Positions 17,694 to 26,036 of a stretch of 64,000 nt of DNA are shown in pieces. The stretch comes from JBHEBG01 sp046557915 (GTDB taxonomy: Bacteria; Bacteroidota; Bacteroidia; Flavobacteriales; Flavobacteriaceae). The position numbers were made by a program, and so were the translations under genes. The stretch's first letter is position 1. The number at the start of each line of letters is the position of its first letter. The notes under the pieces are model-generated. The model was not told the DNA's origin. It worked only from the letters and a program-made list of their open reading frames with translations, and searched no databases. The stretch lies in the NCBI RefSeq assembly GCF_046557915.1, contig NZ_JBHEBG010000003.1, positions 539,943-603,942 of the forward strand, written 5' to 3'.

Positions 17694-18557
17694 ATGAGTA
17701 CCGGATTAAAATATCAATTTGCACGCCTCAGTATAGCAGAAAAACTCATTGCCATAAACGTTCTGGTGTTTATAACGGATGGTCTTTTTCTTGCCTTGGG
17801 CGGTACCGCGTTGGTACAGTGGTTTGAACTACCCAAAGACTTTTTGGGTTTTATAGGGCAACCCTGGTCCTTGGTAAGTTACTCTTTTTTCCACGGAGGA
17901 TTTGGACATGTTTTTTGGAATATGTTAATGCTCTACTTTTCGGGAAGAATATTCCTAAACCTCTTTGGACCACGTAAGTTTATCAACGTTTACTTTCTAG
18001 GGGTAATCTTGGGTGGACTCATTTTTTTGCTCAGCTATAACATTTTTCCCACCTTGTTGAACACCAATGCCGCCCTTATAGGTGCTTCCGCAGGGGTTAC
18101 GGCAGTGTTGATCTTCGTTTGTGCCTATATACCCAATCAGGAAGTAAGAATAATTTTTTTTAACGTAAAGCTTTGGTACATAGGCGTCTTCTTTGTGTTG
18201 ATAGACCTTATCCAAATACAATATGGGGGTAATATAGGGGGCAGGCTTGCGCATTTGGGCGGGGCCTTCTTAGGTTACGTCTATGCCAGACAATTGCTGA
18301 ACGGTAAGGATATTGGGGAAGGTTTTTCCAAATTTTTGGATGGCTTGGCAAATTTGTTCAAAAGAAAGGAGAAGAAAGCCCCCCTGAAAACCGTATATCG
18401 CAAAGGTAAGGTGCGTACCAAATCTTCTGTTGACTATGATAAGGCAAGCCGTCAACGAAAGATAGATACAATCTTGGATAAAATCAGTAAATCTGGATAT
18501 GAAAGCCTTTCAAAAGCTGAAAAAGACTTTTTGTTTAAAGCTGGTAAAGAAGACTGA
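17694..18557 (+). CDS. Rhomboid family intramembrane serine protease (second of two)
   Basis: Protein of 287 residues. Rhomboid core at about 15-205 with SFFHGGFGHVFWNMLMLYF near 64, catalytic Ser in GASAGVTAVLIF near 131 and His in RLAHLGGAFLGYVYA near 187. Unlike the first copy it has a C-terminal cytosolic tail of about 80 basic residues (LFKRKEKKAPLKTVYRKGK, LSKAEKDFLFKAGKED). Both active-site residues are present in both copies, so neither is an obvious inactive pseudoprotease. Confidence 0.92.
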   Translation: MSTGLKYQFARLSIAEKLIAINVLVFITDGLFLALGGTALVQWFELPKDFLGFIGQPWSLVSYSFFHGGFGHVFWNMLMLYFSGRIFLNLFGPRKFINVYFLGVILGGLIFLLSYNIFPTLLNTNAALIGASAGVTAVLIFVCAYIPNQEVRIIFFNVKLWYIGVFFVLIDLIQIQYGGNIGGRLAHLGGAFLGYVYARQLLNGKDIGEGFSKFLDGLANLFKRKEKKAPLKTVYRKGKVRTKSSVDYDKASRQRKIDTILDKISKSGYESLSKAEKDFLFKAGKED

Positions 18558-18560
18558 TTT

Positions 18561-19586
18561 GTGAAGCAATTATCGCCGTTAAACAAGTTTTTGTTTGTGC
18601 TCAACTTATTGGTAGCGCTATGCCTATTAATTTCTTGCGCTGTACCTTATATCCCTGTGGATTTTTTCCCGTTCATTTCACTTTTTAGTCTAGCCGTACC
18701 CTTGTTGGTAGTTATCAACCTTGTTTTTCTAACCTACTGGATTTTTAAGAGAAAGAAACAGTTGATTATTTCAGCGTTGCCCTTGTTATTGGCTTATCTG
18801 CTGCTCGGATCTTTCTATAAAATGGGCGCCTCGCACACAGCGATGGACGATGAAGATTTAAGTATTATGAGCTACAATGTACGTGGGTTTAATAAATACG
18901 ATTGGATTGACGATGATACCATAGGAAAGCAAATCACCGATTTGATAGCAGTAGAGGACCCCGATATTCTGTGCATACAAGAGCACAGCCGGATTAAGTA
19001 CAAAGAGTTGGAACAATATCCTTATCGATGCGAAACCCCTTATTCTACCAGATGGACCATTCAGGCAATTTTTTCAAAATTTCCCATCATTGCCAACGGC
19101 TCATTAAACCTTCCCAACACTGTAAACAACATCATTTATGCAGATATTCTGTATAAAAAGGACACCGTTCGGGTGTATAACATTCATTTTCAGTCGTTCA
19201 GTATTGTACCTTCAAAAGAAACCATAACCAATCAGTCTTCCAAAAAACTTTTGGGCAGGATGGGCAATACCGTTTTAAAGCAGCAAGAACAGGCCAACTT
19301 ATTTAAGGAACATATAGGAAAATCACCCCATAAAAGTATAGTATGCGGAGATTTTAACAATACCGAATTTTCCAATATATACCGTATTGCAAAGGGCGAT
19401 TTGATAGATACCTATGATGAAAAAGGCACAGGTTACGGACGTACGTTCAATTTTAAATACTTTCCGTTTCGTATAGATTTTATTTTAGTAGATCCCTCCC
19501 TAGAGGTGAGATCCCATAACATCCTAAACAAGAAGTTGTCCGATCACTTTCCCATAATGGCCTCGGTTCGTCTACCAGCCGATTAA
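18561..19586 (+). CDS. Endonuclease/exonuclease/phosphatase (EEP) family membrane protein
   Basis: Protein of 341 residues with a GTG start three bases after the rhomboid stop. Three N-terminal hydrophobic spans (about 8-28, 34-55, 66-85) anchor a C-terminal EEP domain. Active-site motifs: MSYNVRGFNKYDW near 101, ILCIQEHSR near 135, VCGDFNN near 259 and LSDHFPIMASV near 326. EEP domains hydrolyse phosphodiesters in nucleic acids or lipids; the substrate is unknown, and the topology puts the domain on one side of the inner membrane. The 3' end overlaps the convergent DUF6122 gene by 15 bases. Confidence 0.88.
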   Translation: MKQLSPLNKFLFVLNLLVALCLLISCAVPYIPVDFFPFISLFSLAVPLLVVINLVFLTYWIFKRKKQLIISALPLLLAYLLLGSFYKMGASHTAMDDEDLSIMSYNVRGFNKYDWIDDDTIGKQITDLIAVEDPDILCIQEHSRIKYKELEQYPYRCETPYSTRWTIQAIFSKFPIIANGSLNLPNTVNNIIYADILYKKDTVRVYNIHFQSFSIVPSKETITNQSSKKLLGRMGNTVLKQQEQANLFKEHIGKSPHKSIVCGDFNNTEFSNIYRIAKGDLIDTYDEKGTGYGRTFNFKYFPFRIDFILVDPSLEVRSHNILNKKLSDHFPIMASVRLPAD

Positions 19587-19886
19587 CTGGCAATCCACAA
19601 AATCTGCGAAAATATGGATTAGCAGGGCAATACCAATGATACGTGTTTTTCGGAAGGCAAGTAACAATAAGTATAAAGCAATAGCCCAATAAGTATGTAA
19701 TGGGTGAAAATTAATACTACACCGGTCGGGGTCAAAAATTGGGCTGGCCAGAAGATGGTCTATATCTATTACAATTCCCAGTAGCAATATCAAAATAGCT
19801 TTTGTTCTGTATTCTTTGTAAAATGCTAGTCCAATAGCTATAGGGACCAGAATGTGAATGCCATAATGGATAATAAATCGATACAT
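19572..19886 (-). CDS. DUF6122 family small membrane protein
   Basis: Very hydrophobic protein of 104 residues with about four membrane segments (FIIHYGIHILVPIAIGLAF, AILILLLGIVIDIDHLL, WAIALYLLLLAF, IGIALLIHIFADFVDC). The motif IDIDHLLASPIFDPDRC and the FHPLHTYW segment resemble the metal-ligand pattern of YdjM-type membrane-bound hydrolases, so a distant relation to that superfamily is possible. I associate it with DUF6122. Function unknown. Confidence 0.75.
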   Translation of the reverse strand: MYRFIIHYGIHILVPIAIGLAFYKEYRTKAILILLLGIVIDIDHLLASPIFDPDRCSINFHPLHTYWAIALYLLLLAFRKTRIIGIALLIHIFADFVDCQLIGW

Positions 19887-19945
19887 GGAAAATAGTTAAA
19901 TGTACATGCTTGCTACTATAAATCTCTTTTTTGGGCAATGTACTT

Positions 19946-20581
19946 TTATTTATTGAACAAAGTGTCAATATTTTGTTGTTGTAGATAGTTTAAGGCATTG
20001 CTGCCTTCATTAAAAAGAAGATCTAACACGCTGGTATTTTTTATAAAGCCATGCCTATCCCCAAAAACTTGGGTATAGTGCCCCTGTTCTAACACCGGTT
20101 CCTTTTTAGCTTCCGCCAAAAAACGAAGGTCTACCATGGATAGCGGTTCTAAATCGTATTTTTCAGTTTTTTCTGAAGGCATATCAATACCAAGACAACT
20201 GCAAATGGTGGCTATGGTCAGCAGGTTAAAATCTAACAAAAATTTGAATTTTTGCTCGTAGAGCGGTATAATATCATCTTCATAAAACTCAAAAAAGGGT
20301 GAGGTTCTATAGGCCGTTTCCAAAGTACGCCAATGCTGCCTTTGCCATTGATATTGGTTGTCTACTTTAACATCCTTATAGTTTTGTCTCCCTTGGGAGC
20401 CGCCTATATGCCTAATGGGGATGGTAAGCATATGTTTACCAATATCCGTACATATGTAGCATCTATTCCTATAGGTTTGTTTTTGATAGTTGTCTTGCAC
20501 CTCCCAACAAACATTGTTTTTAACCAAGGCGGTAAAAGTAATGATGTTTGGAAAATAGCATGGATGTAGGAGAACGTTCAC
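19946..20581 (-). CDS. WbqC family protein
   Basis: Protein of 211 residues matching the WbqC family: LLHPCYFPNIITFTALVKN at the start, RCYICTDIGKHMLTIPI near 39, HWRTLETAYRTSPFFEFYED near 82 and FGDRHGFIKNTSVLDLLFNE near 172. The family occurs in some O-antigen loci but no activity is established. The start is GTG at 20581; an in-frame stop just upstream excludes a longer form. It is downstream of lepB with a 44-base gap on the same strand. Confidence 0.88.
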   Translation of the reverse strand: MNVLLHPCYFPNIITFTALVKNNVCWEVQDNYQKQTYRNRCYICTDIGKHMLTIPIRHIGGSQGRQNYKDVKVDNQYQWQRQHWRTLETAYRTSPFFEFYEDDIIPLYEQKFKFLLDFNLLTIATICSCLGIDMPSEKTEKYDLEPLSMVDLRFLAEAKKEPVLEQGHYTQVFGDRHGFIKNTSVLDLLFNEGSNALNYLQQQNIDTLFNK

Positions 20582-20625
20582 TAGTGTCTATTACGATATC
20601 GATTTGTATTTATTTACTTTTAAAA

Positions 20626-22326
20626 CTATTTTTTACCCCGTTTTCTTTTTCGGAAGAAGTCAAAAACGAACCATCCGGCCAATAACATCAGAAAGTACTT
20701 AAAATAGGATTGTGGTTCACCATCCCCATTGACCGTTGTAAATATACGATCCCATCTTGGTTTCCAATTGGCGACCCCATCGTTAAAATTATCGAAGCTC
20801 ATCCAAATAAAAACAGGAGTTCCCACGATATGGTTTTCAGGAACGTACCCCCATGCTCTACTGTCTTCGGAATGGTCCCTGTTATCTCCCATCATCCAAT
20901 AATAATCCTGTTTAAACGTGTACGTATTTACAACCTTGCCATTAAGGCTAATTTGGTTACCATTTACGCTTATGGCGTTACCTTCATAATCTTTGATTAT
21001 CTTTTTGTAGATGGGTAGCACGTTAAGGTTTAAAGGAACCGTCTTGCCCGCTTCTGGGATATAGATAGGTCCAAAATTGTCATTGTTCCAAGGGTGATCC
21101 GGATGTTGGGGAAAAATATTGAATCCCTGCTGCCCCTTTGGTTCTATAACTTTTATTACAGAATCTACGGCAGAATTTCTTTTAAGTTTGGCAACCATGG
21201 CATCCGTTAATGTAACTAAACGTTGTCTTCCTGTTTCCTCTTTTAACGAAAGGCCATATTTTTGAATTACTTTGGCCGGGATGCCATTGTTTTTAGTGTA
21301 TAATTCTATTTGTCCTTTGTCATTTTGATTGGCTCCTAGTAGATATCCCGAGATGCCGCTATATTGACTTTGGCTCAGCGGTCCGGAAATGTACTTTCGA
21401 TTAAAATCCGTGATGCCCAGTTCCACAAGCATGCGAGAAGAAACACCTTTTTGGGCATACACTTGATAGTCGTACTGAGGTTTTGCCCTATCGGAGAGCT
21501 GCAATTGTTTTCCATTAACAAAGACATACCCATCTACTACCGCTAGGGAATCTCCTGGGGTTCCCACACAACGTTTTACATAGTTCGATTTTTTATCGAA
21601 TGGTTTTTTAACACCTTCTTCCCGCTTAAAAAAGCGTCTTACCGTATCCGCAGGCCAGCTGAAAACTACAATATCATTTTTTTTGACCTTCTTAAAACCA
21701 GGTAGCCTAAAATAGGGTAGTTGGGGTTTATTAAGGTAAGACCTTATTCCAAGACCCGGAATAGTATCGTGTACCATGGGAGCCGCTATGGTTGTCATTG
21801 GCACCCTTGCACCATAATGAAATTTACTTACAAAGAGAAAATCGCCAATTCTAAGGGTCCGTTCTAAAGAACCTGTAGGGATAACATATGGTTGAATAAA
21901 ATAGGTATGTACCAAGGTGGCCGCCACAATGGCAAAGACTATGGAACTTACCCATTCTCCCAAACCGGTCTTTGGGTGCAGGCTCCTATTTTCAACATAA
22001 GTAACGTCTTGTGTGTAGTTTACGTAGTAAATGTAAAAACCAAGGGTGAGGATTACCAACCAAGTATCTAAAAGCGTATTTTTTCCAAAACTTCTTAAGG
22101 TCTCTATCCAAACCACCGGAAACATCAGCAAATTAATGATTGGGATAAAGAGCAGCAGTACCCACCATTTTGGCCGTCTTATTATTTGCATCAATACGAT
22201 GGCATTGTATACGGGGACCGCCGCTTCCCAGGCTTTTCTACCGGCCTTTACGTATAGTTTCCAAGTTCCCAGAAAATGAATGATCTGTACTATCAGAATA
22301 AAAAGAATCCACTGCGTACCGTCCAT
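20626..22326 (-). CDS. lepB: Signal peptidase I, long Bacteroidota form
   Basis: Removes signal peptides from exported pre-proteins at the inner membrane. 566 residues, longer than the roughly 320 of E. coli. Hydrophobic spans near 5-20, 40-65, 85-105 and 128-148 precede the catalytic domain. Catalytic Ser is in IPTGSLERTLRIGDFLFVS near 152; catalytic Lys lies in SNYVKRCVGTPGDSLAV near 247; the family's C-terminal box is YWMMGDNRDHSEDSRAWGYV near 475. An insert of some 150 residues (about 290-440) separates the last two boxes, common in this phylum. It is upstream of wbqC and 133 bases downstream of dapB. Confidence 0.95.
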   Translation of the reverse strand: MDGTQWILFILIVQIIHFLGTWKLYVKAGRKAWEAAVPVYNAIVLMQIIRRPKWWVLLLFIPIINLLMFPVVWIETLRSFGKNTLLDTWLVILTLGFYIYYVNYTQDVTYVENRSLHPKTGLGEWVSSIVFAIVAATLVHTYFIQPYVIPTGSLERTLRIGDFLFVSKFHYGARVPMTTIAAPMVHDTIPGLGIRSYLNKPQLPYFRLPGFKKVKKNDIVVFSWPADTVRRFFKREEGVKKPFDKKSNYVKRCVGTPGDSLAVVDGYVFVNGKQLQLSDRAKPQYDYQVYAQKGVSSRMLVELGITDFNRKYISGPLSQSQYSGISGYLLGANQNDKGQIELYTKNNGIPAKVIQKYGLSLKEETGRQRLVTLTDAMVAKLKRNSAVDSVIKVIEPKGQQGFNIFPQHPDHPWNNDNFGPIYIPEAGKTVPLNLNVLPIYKKIIKDYEGNAISVNGNQISLNGKVVNTYTFKQDYYWMMGDNRDHSEDSRAWGYVPENHIVGTPVFIWMSFDNFNDGVANWKPRWDRIFTTVNGDGEPQSYFKYFLMLLAGWFVFDFFRKRKRGKK

Positions 22327-22459
22327 AATATTTGTATTTGTTGGTCCGTCTTGGTTTTGGAAGCTATATACCTAGCTCCCGTCCCAATGGCCTATGTTTA
22401 CTGTTGTTTTTTGCTCTGTACTTTCCATAAGTACGTTAATATCAAAAATGTTACATTCC

Positions 22460-23161
22460 TTAACCAAGGTTTAACACATCTTTCATTGAAAATACGCCCG
22501 TTTTATCAATGATCCATTCTGCCGCTATTATGGCTCCCAAAGCAAAACCTTCACGATTATGGGCTGCATGGGTTATTTGTATTTGATCTACTTCACTTGC
22601 GTATGTAACGGTATGTGTGCCCGGAACTTCTCCAATGCGCTTGGAAGTGATAGGAATTGTATTTTCTGAAGCATTTTCCAAACGCCAAGCTGTGTAATTG
22701 GTATGCTGTATAATATCTTCGGCCAAACTTATAGCAGTGCCACTGGGGGCGTCTAACTTATGGGTATGATGGATTTCTTCCATGGAAACATCATACTGTT
22801 TCAGATTTTTCATCATTTTGGCCAAATGTGAATTCAACTCAAAAAAAACGTTTACACCCAAACTGAAGTTGGAAGCATAGATAAACGCGCCCTTTTTCTT
22901 TTCGCATAACGCCACGGCCTTATCATAATCCGAAAGCCACCCCGTTGTTCCCGATATAATGGGGATGTTACGTTCTAAACAGCTTTTAATATTATCGAAT
23001 GCTGCTGTGGGGGTGCTAAAATCTATCGCCACATCGATATTGGAGTAATCTACATCAACGGTGTCCACATCAATTTTTGCAACAATCTTGTGACCTCTTT
23101 TCTCTGCTGTAAGTTCTAGCATTTTACCCATTTTCCCGTACCCGAACAAGGCTATATTCAT
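22460..23161 (-). CDS. dapB: 4-hydroxy-tetrahydrodipicolinate reductase
   Basis: NAD(P)H-dependent reductase of the diaminopimelate/lysine pathway that feeds cell-wall synthesis. 233 residues. Cofactor motif ALFGYGKMGKMLE at the N-terminus, GTTGWLSDY near 73, SNFSLGVNVFF near 97 and the substrate motif EIHHTHKLDAPSGTA near 128-142. It follows DUF5683 by three bases in an operon starting at parA. Confidence 0.96.
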   Translation of the reverse strand: MNIALFGYGKMGKMLELTAEKRGHKIVAKIDVDTVDVDYSNIDVAIDFSTPTAAFDNIKSCLERNIPIISGTTGWLSDYDKAVALCEKKKGAFIYASNFSLGVNVFFELNSHLAKMMKNLKQYDVSMEEIHHTHKLDAPSGTAISLAEDIIQHTNYTAWRLENASENTIPITSKRIGEVPGTHTVTYASEVDQIQITHAAHNREGFALGAIIAAEWIIDKTGVFSMKDVLNLG

Positions 23162-23164
23162 AAC

Positions 23165-23794
23165 TTAAAATTTAATCGTCAGTGCCATCCCATAATTTGG
23201 ATTGGAAGTGATTGGGTTATATTCTAAATAGGGTTTTATATCTAGACTTAGGTCGTCATCGATATTGTATTGTTTTAGATGCGAATCTACATTGGCATCG
23301 ATAATATTCAAGGCATACAATCCTATGGTTATCAATAATGCCAAATCACGATCGCGCTGAAAGCGTTCTTGAGCATCCTGAAGGGCTTCGTCCGAAAAAT
23401 CAGGTGTTGTCGGCGTTTCCCCATCATCCGGGGTAAAATCATAAAACTCATCATCGGTAAACCCAGCTTTTCTTCTCTTAAAAGCATCCCTAAAACGGTT
23501 GTATTCATTGTTATTAAAGATATAGGCATATACTCCTGTACCTATAGCTCCGTATACAATTGGAACCTTCCACCATCGTTTATTATAGATTTGTCCCAAC
23601 CCGGGTAGTACGGCAGAATAGAACGCCGCTTTGCTGGGTGCAAGGGGGTTTATTTTTTTCTTTACTATGGAGTCTACAACAATGCCTTTGCCTTTTAGGT
23701 CGGTTTCCAAGCTATCGATCTCTGTACCTTCTTGAGCATAGCTTATGCAGGAACAAAGCAAAAAAGCCCATAAAAAACATAAGTTTTTACTCAC
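23165..23794 (-). CDS. DUF5683 domain protein
   Basis: Protein of 209 residues with a GTG start at 23794 that overlaps the end of parB by 8 bases. The signal peptide LCFLWAFLLCSCISYA contains a possible lipobox (LLCSC) but could also be cleaved by signal peptidase I. The conserved core APSKAAFYSAVLPGLGQIYN near residue 52, with KRWWKVPIVYGAIGTGVYAY next, is the DUF5683 signature, a membrane-associated family of unknown function frequent beside parAB and dapB in Bacteroidota. The C-terminal YNPITSNPNYGMALTIKF looks like an outer-membrane beta strand end. Confidence 0.85.
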   Translation of the reverse strand: MSKNLCFLWAFLLCSCISYAQEGTEIDSLETDLKGKGIVVDSIVKKKINPLAPSKAAFYSAVLPGLGQIYNKRWWKVPIVYGAIGTGVYAYIFNNNEYNRFRDAFKRRKAGFTDDEFYDFTPDDGETPTTPDFSDEALQDAQERFQRDRDLALLITIGLYALNIIDANVDSHLKQYNIDDDLSLDIKPYLEYNPITSNPNYGMALTIKF

Positions 23795-24695
23795 CGGTCA
23801 TCAATTTTTTAAGACGCTGGAACTCTTCTTTTGAGTGAAAAGGGATGGTTATTTTGCCTTTACCGTTAGAGGAAGCTTTTATATCTACTTTGGCAGACAG
23901 GAAATTTTTAAAATCATAGATACCCGCTTTTACAAAATCGGGTGTTTCAACCTTCTTATTCGAAGTAGTTTCGTTACCATCATAATGTTTTTCATGATAG
24001 TCCTTAACAGCCCTTTCTGTGTCCCTAACGGATAAGTTGTCTTTAACGATGCGCTCGTAAAGTGCAATTTGGTCATCTTTCTTTTCTATGTTCACCAAGG
24101 CCCTTCCATGTCCCATGCTTACAAAACCATCTCTGATACCTGTTTGTATTATGGGATCTAACCGTAATAAGCGCATATAATTGGTAATGGTAGATCTTTT
24201 TTTGCCTACCCTATCGCTAAGCTTCTCCTGTGTCAACTGAATTTCATCGATAAGTCTTTGGTAAGACAATGCAATTTCAATGGGATCTAAGTCTTGGCGT
24301 TGAATATTTTCCACCAAGGCCATCTCCAACGATTCCTGGTCGTTTGCAATTCTGATATAAGATGGTATGGTCTCCAGACCAATAAGTTTTGAAGCCCTGA
24401 ACCTTCTTTCGCCTGAAACCAGTTGATACTTGTTAAAATCTAGTTTCCTAACGGTTATGGGCTGTATAACACCTAACTCCTTTATTGAAGTTGCCAATTC
24501 TTTAAGGGCCTCTTCATTAAAGTTAGATCTGGGCTGAAATGGATTTACCTCAATGGCTTCCACATCTAGCTCAACAATGTTACCGACAACCTTATCGGCA
24601 TTTTTGTCCGAAACCGATTTTATATCATTGTCAGGATCCTTCAAAAGGGCGGAAAGGCCCCTGCCCAAAGCTTGTTTTTTCGTTGCCTTTGCCAT
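23787..24695 (-). CDS. parB: Chromosome partitioning protein ParB
   Basis: CTP-dependent DNA clamp of 302 residues that binds parS and drives origin segregation with ParA. Start KKQALGRGLSALLKD is characteristic of chromosomal ParB. The N-terminal domain has VNPFQPRSNFNEEALKELA near 52, the CTP-binding box SGERRFRASKLIGLE near 94 and ENIQRQDLDPIEIA near 133. The central helix-turn-helix is near 150-200 (LSDRVGKKRSTITNYMRLL). The start overlaps the parA stop by one base. No parS-like 16-mer was noticed in this window. Confidence 0.95.
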   Translation of the reverse strand: MAKATKKQALGRGLSALLKDPDNDIKSVSDKNADKVVGNIVELDVEAIEVNPFQPRSNFNEEALKELATSIKELGVIQPITVRKLDFNKYQLVSGERRFRASKLIGLETIPSYIRIANDQESLEMALVENIQRQDLDPIEIALSYQRLIDEIQLTQEKLSDRVGKKRSTITNYMRLLRLDPIIQTGIRDGFVSMGHGRALVNIEKKDDQIALYERIVKDNLSVRDTERAVKDYHEKHYDGNETTSNKKVETPDFVKAGIYDFKNFLSAKVDIKASSNGKGKITIPFHSKEEFQRLKKLMTGE

Positions 24696-25474
24696 TATAC
24701 CTTCTCCTTATTTTTCTTAACTATCTCGTTGGCCAAATTTAGATAATTGGCAGCGCCCTTACTGCTTGCATCGTATTTGATAATGCTCTCTCCATAACTT
24801 GGCGCTTCACTAAGCCTTACATTTCTTTGAATAATGGTATGGAAGACCATATCCTCAAAGTGTTTCTTTACTTCTTCCACTACCTGATTGGAAAGACGTA
24901 ATCTAGAGTCGAACATCGTCAATAACAATCCTTCGATATCCAGATCGGCATTGTGGATTTTTTGAACACTTTTTATGGTATTAAGTAGTTTTCCAAGACC
25001 TTCCAACGCAAAATATTCACATTGAATGGGTATAATAACGGAATCCGCGGCCGTTAATGCGTTTAAGGTCAATAACCCCAAAGAAGGGGCGCAATCTATT
25101 AGTACATAATCATAAATTTCCCTAAGGTGACCAATGGCCTTTTTCATCATATACTCGCGATCATCCTTGTCCACAAGTTCTATTTCAATGGCTACAAGAT
25201 CTATGTGCGAGGGAATGAGGTCTACATTGGGCGATGAGGTCGCCATTATGGTTTGCTCGGCAGATTTTGTGTGCTCCAATAATTGATAAGTACCCATCTC
25301 AACGGCATCTACATCTATTCCTAAACCAGATGTGGCATTTGCTTGGGGATCCGCATCTATCAATAGCACCTTCTTTTCCAGTACTCCTAGCGAGGCTGCT
25401 AGGTTTACCGTGGTCGTGGTTTTACCCACACCGCCTTTCTGATTTGCGATAGCAATAATTTTGCCCATTATCAT
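24695..25474 (-). CDS. parA: Chromosome partitioning ATPase ParA
   Basis: Deviant Walker-A ATPase of 259 residues: NQKGGVGKTTTTVNLAASL near residue 10, VLLIDADPQANATSGLGID near 37, VLIDCAPSLGLLTLNALTAA near 120. The start may be the ATG at 25474 or the one at 25468 (MGKIIAIAN). First gene of the run parA-parB-DUF5683-dapB, with overlaps or very short gaps. The 215 bases upstream (25475-25689) hold its promoter region and no other gene I can support. Confidence 0.96.
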   Translation of the reverse strand: MIMGKIIAIANQKGGVGKTTTTVNLAASLGVLEKKVLLIDADPQANATSGLGIDVDAVEMGTYQLLEHTKSAEQTIMATSSPNVDLIPSHIDLVAIEIELVDKDDREYMMKKAIGHLREIYDYVLIDCAPSLGLLTLNALTAADSVIIPIQCEYFALEGLGKLLNTIKSVQKIHNADLDIEGLLLTMFDSRLRLSNQVVEEVKKHFEDMVFHTIIQRNVRLSEAPSYGESIIKYDASSKGAANYLNLANEIVKKNKEKV

Positions 25475-25689
25475 AGTAAGTTAGGGGTTAAAAATACGAT
25501 TATTTAGCATGCTAAAAAATGTATTTTGTTAACACAAAGTGAATAACTATAGTGTATTGCGTTAAAGTCAGTTAAAGTTATGCCCTTTAGGCAATTAAGA
25601 TGTCTTGTTTAAACGGAATCTTGCATAATTTCTTGGCTTCCGGGAGCTTCTTGGGCTCATAACGATTCTTTTGGTAAGGGCTAGCTTCC

Positions 25690-26031
25690 TTAGCGTTTCT
25701 TGCTACTCTTTGCCGGTAGTGAATTTACATAGGTATGTGCAATATCCATATAACTAGAAATTGCTTCCAGATTTTCGCAGAGTTCTTTGGGTACCAAAAC
25801 ATACTCTCTCATTACGGCCCCATAAGACATAAACGGACCACTATCATAGTCGTTTAAGAATTGCTGTCGCACATCTTTTGGAAGTCTTATACCCAATTCC
25901 CCAGCTTTGTTCAATTGTGAAAACATATGACCGTTTGCCGAAGTATATGGCATGGTCTTGCCTTTTCTTTCAAACCCGGGGTTTAAGGCTATGATCTTAT
26001 CGTAGTTTGCCAAACTTTCATTCCAAGTCAT
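25690..26031 (-). CDS. Conserved protein of unknown function downstream of methylmalonyl-CoA mutase
   Basis: Protein of 113 residues, soluble. The segment ERKGKTMPYTSANGHMFSQL near 21-40, then LGIRLPKDVRQQFLNDYDSG and MREYVLVPKELCENLEAISS, recalls small single-domain proteins with a TfoX/YjbR-like fold (a beta sheet presenting a GK-M-Y-T-NGHMF strand). That relation is an impression only. It begins 5 bases after the mutase large-subunit stop, so it is almost certainly co-transcribed with it. Confidence 0.65.
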   Translation of the reverse strand: MTWNESLANYDKIIALNPGFERKGKTMPYTSANGHMFSQLNKAGELGIRLPKDVRQQFLNDYDSGPFMSYGAVMREYVLVPKELCENLEAISSYMDIAHTYVNSLPAKSSKKR

Positions 26032-26036
26032 ATTGC

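Noticed and set aside
23787..25474. parS site near parAB
   Set aside because: No sequence close to the 16-base TGTTTCACGTGAAACA was found; the nearest look-alike (TTGTTTCACAAG near 15495, inside mutL) has only one matching half.
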